This document shows, piece by piece, positions 61,023 to 64,000 of a DNA stretch of 64,000 bases; the stretch's first letter is position 1, and every line of letters starts with the position of its first letter. Below the pieces are notes generated by a model. The model saw only the letters and a list, made by a program, of their open reading frames with translations, was not told the origin of the DNA and did no database searches. A program made the translations under genes and the position numbers. Source of the DNA: DASSUW01 sp963740605 (GTDB taxonomy: Bacteria; Actinomycetota; Thermoleophilia; Solirubrobacterales; Solirubrobacteraceae); contig CAVUFC010000009.1 in the NCBI GenBank assembly GCA_963740605.1, forward strand, positions 1 through 64,000. The letters run 5' to 3'.

Positions 61023-61082
61023 CGGCCCGGCATCCAAGCAGACGCGCCCGCAGGGCCGCGCCGGGGTAGCATCACCCGCCGC

Positions 61083-62837
61083 ATGTTCTCGAAAGTCCTG
61101 GTCGCAAACCGTGGCGAGATCGCCGTCCGCGTGATGCGGGCGCTCGACGAGCTCGGCATCCCGTCGGTCGCCGTCTACTCGGAGGCCGACCGTGAGTCCC
61201 AGCACGTCCGGCGCGCCGCCGAGGCGTATCTGCTCGGCCCTGGGCCCGCCGCCGAGTCCTACCTGAACGTCGACAAGCTGATGGAGGTCATCGAGGCCTC
61301 CGGCGCCGAAGCCGTCCATCCCGGGTACGGCTTCCTGGCCGAGAACGCGGCGTTCGCCAAGCGGCTCGAAGACGCCGGCATCACGTTCATCGGGCCGCCC
61401 GCGTCGGCGATCGAGGCGATGGGCTCCAAGACGAAGGCCCGCGAGCTGATGAAGGGGGCCGGGGTCCCGATCGTGCCCGGCACGACCGACCCCGTGGACA
61501 CCGTCGACGAGGCGCGCAAGATCGCCGAGGACATCGGCTACCCGATCGCCGTCAAGGCGGCCGGCGGCGGCGGCGGCAAGGGCTTCCGCGTCGCGCTCGA
61601 GGCCGACAAGCTCGAGGAGGCGTTCGAGGGCGCCGCGCGCGAGGGCGAGAAGTTCTTCTCGGACGCGACCGTCTACCTCGAGCGCTACCTGCCCGACCCG
61701 CGCCACGTCGAAGTCCAGGTGCTCGCCGACAAGCACGGCAACGTCGTCCACCTCGGCGAACGCGACTGCTCGATCCAGCGCCGCCACCAGAAGCTGATCG
61801 AGGAGTCGCCGGCCCCGCTCGTCGACGACGAGCTGCGGGCGAAGATCGGCGAGATCGCGGTCGAGGCCGCGCGCGCCGTCGGCTACCACTCGGCCGGCAC
61901 GATCGAGGGCCTGCTCCAGGACGGCGAGTACTTCTTCCTGGAGATGAACACCCGCGTCCAGGTCGAGCACTGCGTCACCGAGGCGACGACCGGCGTGGAC
62001 ATCGTGCGCGAGCAGATCCTGATCGCGGCCGGCGAGAAGCTCGGCTTCACGCAGGACGACATCCGCTGGCACGGCCACGCGATCGAATGCCGCATCAACG
62101 CCGAGGACGCCGCCAAGAACTTCGCCCCCGCGCCCGGCACGATCGACGCCTACTTCGAGCCGTCAGGCCCCGGCGTGCGCGTTGACTCCGGCGTGCTGGC
62201 GGGCAGCGAGATCACGCCGCTGTACGACCCGATGATCGCGAAGCTGATCGTCTGGGACGCCGACCGCGAGCGGGCCACGCGGCGGATGGCGCGCGCGCTC
62301 GACGAGTTTCACATCGAGGGCGTGCGGACGCTGATCCCCTTCCACAAGGCGATCATGGCCTCCGAGCAGTGGGCCAACGCCGAGACGTGCCGCGATCTGA
62401 TCGAGGACAAGACGTGGCTCAAGGAGCTCGCACAGCCGAAGCCGGAGGCGCCGGCCGAGGACGAGGGCGAGATCGTTGAGCGCGACTACCTGGTCGAGGT
62501 CTCCGGCAAGCGCTTCGAGGTCAAGGTGCGGGGCGAAGCGGTCGGTCCCGCCGTCAACGGCGCGGTGCCGGGGAGGCAGGCGCCAAAGCGCGGGCGCAAG
62601 TCCGGCGGCGGAGGAGGAAGCAGCGGCGACGCGCTCACCTCGCCGCTGCAGGGCAACGTCTTCAAGATCGTCGTCGAGCAGGGCGCCGAGGTCCAGGAGG
62701 GCGCCCTGATCTGCATCATCGAGGCGATGAAGATGGAGAACGAGATCACGGCCCACAAGGCGGGCAAGGTCGAGGAGCTGCCGATCTCCGAAGGCGCAGC
62801 GGTGACCGCCGGCGATACGCTCGCGGTCATTAAGTGA
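61083..62837 (+). CDS. Acyl-CoA carboxylase alpha subunit (biotin carboxylase + BCCP)
   Basis: 584 residues. The biotin carboxylase part begins FSKVLVANRGEIAVRVMRAL, with KAAGGGGGKGFR (ATP loop) near 160, the EMNTRVQVEH active site near 285 and a C-terminal BC domain. A linker region of about 120 residues leads to a biotinyl domain whose modified Lys is in EAMKMEN near 548. It carboxylates its own biotin with ATP and bicarbonate, then feeds the beta chain at 38796; the epsilon peptide at 52171 may join. Its stop overlaps the next GTG (GTGA). Confidence 0.93.
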   Translation: MFSKVLVANRGEIAVRVMRALDELGIPSVAVYSEADRESQHVRRAAEAYLLGPGPAAESYLNVDKLMEVIEASGAEAVHPGYGFLAENAAFAKRLEDAGITFIGPPASAIEAMGSKTKARELMKGAGVPIVPGTTDPVDTVDEARKIAEDIGYPIAVKAAGGGGGKGFRVALEADKLEEAFEGAAREGEKFFSDATVYLERYLPDPRHVEVQVLADKHGNVVHLGERDCSIQRRHQKLIEESPAPLVDDELRAKIGEIAVEAARAVGYHSAGTIEGLLQDGEYFFLEMNTRVQVEHCVTEATTGVDIVREQILIAAGEKLGFTQDDIRWHGHAIECRINAEDAAKNFAPAPGTIDAYFEPSGPGVRVDSGVLAGSEITPLYDPMIAKLIVWDADRERATRRMARALDEFHIEGVRTLIPFHKAIMASEQWANAETCRDLIEDKTWLKELAQPKPEAPAEDEGEIVERDYLVEVSGKRFEVKVRGEAVGPAVNGAVPGRQAPKRGRKSGGGGGSSGDALTSPLQGNVFKIVVEQGAEVQEGALICIIEAMKMENEITAHKAGKVEELPISEGAAVTAGDTLAVIK

Positions 62838-64000
62838 TCCCCCCGGACGATCTCGATTCACTGATCCACGAGGCGGCCGACTGGCTGCGGATCCCGTCGA
62901 TCTCGGCCGGCGCGCGCAACGAGGCCGCCCTGCGCGAGGCGGCCGAATGGGCGCTCCGGCGCGTCCGTGCCGTCGGCGGCGAGTGCGATCTCATCGAGAC
63001 GCCCGGTGGCGCGCCGCTGGTGGTCGGCGAGCTGCGCGCGAACCGCGAGGACGCCCCGACCGTCCTCATCTACGGCCACTACGACGTGCAGGACCCAGGC
63101 GACGAGAGCGCGTGGACGACGCCGCCGTTCGAGCCCGACATCCGCGACGGCCGCCTATACGCCCGCGGCGCCTGCGACGACAAGGGCAACTTCCTGCCGC
63201 TGCTGCACGTCGCCTGCGCGATGGCCGACGCGGGCGAGCTGCCCGTGCACGTACGTGTGCTGATCGAGGGTGCCGAGGAGACCGGCAACGACGACGTCAA
63301 CCAGTGGGTGCTGGCCGACGAGCGCGGCGCCGACTGCGTGATCGTCTTCGACACCGGGATGCTCGACGAGCACACGCCGGCGCTGACCGTCGGAACGCGC
63401 GGGATCGTGAGCGCCGCGCTCGAGGTCCGGACCGGCGAGCGCCCCGTGCACTCGGGCCTGTACGGCGGCGCCGCGCTCAACGCCTTCCATGCGCTGCACG
63501 CGGCGCTCGCCGCCGTGCTCCCGCGCGACGGCCGGCTGCCCGGCGCGCTGCGTGCCGGCATCGAGCCGCCGACGCCCGAGGAGCTCGCGACCTACGCCAA
63601 CCTGCCCGACGGCCTCAGCGTGCTCGCCGAAGCCGGCGCCCGGCCGGCCGACCCCGCGGCCGGCGCCGAGTTCCACATGCGCACGGGCGCCGACGCCGCG
63701 CTCGACGTCCACCGCATCCGCGGCGGTGAGCCGCGCACGATCATCCCGGAGCTCGCCAAGTGCGACCTGTCCGTGCGCGTCGCGCCCGGCCAGGACCCGG
63801 CGACGATCTCGAGCGCGCTGGAGACGCTGCTGCGCGACGCCCTGCCGGCCGGCGCCGAGCTCGACTACTCGGCGGTACTCGCCAGCCCTTCGCGCTTTGA
63901 CCCGGCGCTGCCGCCACTGAAGATCGCCCGCAGCGCGTTGGCGCGCGCGCTCGGCCGCGAGCCGGCGCTGCTGCGCTCCGGCGGCTCGCTGCCGATCCTG
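62834..64000 (+). CDS. M20 family peptidase/dipeptidase (3' end cut by window)
   Basis: 389 codons visible, running off the right edge. GTG start overlapping the carboxylase stop. Zinc ligands and acid/base of the M20 fold: LIYGHYDVQDP (His and Asp) near 77-87, GACDDKGNFLPLL near 115 with the bridging Asp, EGAEETGNDD near 150 with the catalytic Glu, and VFDTGML. The dimerisation domain follows (VHSGLYGGAALNAFHAL). The sequence matches the CNDP-like dipeptidase branch. Its coupling to acyl-CoA carboxylase has no clear biochemical reason. Confidence 0.88.
   Translation, partial: MIPPDDLDSLIHEAADWLRIPSISAGARNEAALREAAEWALRRVRAVGGECDLIETPGGAPLVVGELRANREDAPTVLIYGHYDVQDPGDESAWTTPPFEPDIRDGRLYARGACDDKGNFLPLLHVACAMADAGELPVHVRVLIEGAEETGNDDVNQWVLADERGADCVIVFDTGMLDEHTPALTVGTRGIVSAALEVRTGERPVHSGLYGGAALNAFHALHAALAAVLPRDGRLPGALRAGIEPPTPEELATYANLPDGLSVLAEAGARPADPAAGAEFHMRTGADAALDVHRIRGGEPRTIIPELAKCDLSVRVAPGQDPATISSALETLLRDALPAGAELDYSAVLASPSRFDPALPPLKIARSALARALGREPALLRSGGSLPIL

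Overview
This window is chromosomal DNA from a very GC-rich, gene-dense actinobacterium. Gene content and style best fit Thermoleophilia/Solirubrobacterales (for example Solirubrobacter, Conexibacter or Patulibacter relatives), but this is inferred from protein character and not from a marker gene. Supporting signs are many GTG/TTG starts, 1- or 4-base stop/start overlaps inside operons, secreted proteins with polycationic tails, an acyl-CoA carboxylase epsilon subunit and a type VII-style secreted toxin island. No rRNA, tRNA, CRISPR array, intact transposase or phage gene was seen.

Layout. (1) 1-16.6 kb is a surface-polysaccharide locus: the end of a glycosyltransferase, a frameshift-riddled methyltransferase, a Gfo/Idh dehydrogenase, a WecG/TagA transferase, two nucleotide-sugar dehydrogenases, SDR epimerases/dehydratases (one CDP-glucose 4,6-dehydratase), a DegT aminotransferase, a nucleotidyltransferase, three more glycosyltransferases, a Gly-rich exported protein and an O-antigen-ligase/TPR fusion. 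About 90 bp of the 3' end of the CDP-glucose dehydratase gene, with its ribosome site and TTG junction, is duplicated in front of the second dehydrogenase. (2) 16.6-20 kb is a mixed region: methyltransferase, metallo-beta-lactamase-fold enzyme, decayed alpha/beta-hydrolase pieces, a TenA/ferritin pair and a tiny Cys-rich protein. (3) 20-23.4 kb returns to polysaccharide (UDP-xylose synthase, polyprenyl-phosphate sugar transferase) plus an M28 peptidase. (4) 23.4-27.8 kb holds a GyrI-like protein, a nitrilase and a DUF1800/DUF1501/cupredoxin operon. (5) 27.8-34.7 kb is a selenocysteine region (SelB, SelA) interleaved with glycosyltransferases, a deletion-scarred methyltransferase, a cupin and a TetR regulator with a clear operator. 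(6) 34.7-40.4 kb and 61.1-62.8 kb carry acyl-CoA mutase and acyl-CoA carboxylase subunits beta and alpha; epsilon lies apart at 52.2 kb. (7) 40.6-52.2 kb: an AAC(2')-I-type acetyltransferase, an orphan PAS-GAF histidine kinase, an FG-GAP exported protein, deoC with two aldehyde dehydrogenase genes (one truncated), an octopine-dehydrogenase-family enzyme, and two exported phosphoesterases. (8) 52.4-56.3 kb is a sulfur assimilation operon (sulfite/nitrite reductase, CysD, CysN). (9) 56.3-59.6 kb is a type VII-secretion-style polymorphic toxin module: EspC-like protein, WxG/coiled-coil/WHH-nuclease toxin, SUKH immunity protein, DcrB-like and EspG-like proteins. (10) The right end has a GNAT acetyltransferase, a histidine phosphatase and an M20 peptidase cut by the window edge.

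Recurrent signals. Many transcription units show a TANNNT -10-like hexamer 6-7 nt before the start codon, the mark of leaderless transcripts. Several divergent pairs are back to back with -10 hexamers sharing the same TA. Two convergent gene ends carry copies of one structured element whose stems are kept by compensatory changes. Single-base frame disruptions in the methyltransferase and toxin genes could be real decay or homopolymer sequencing error; raw reads would decide.
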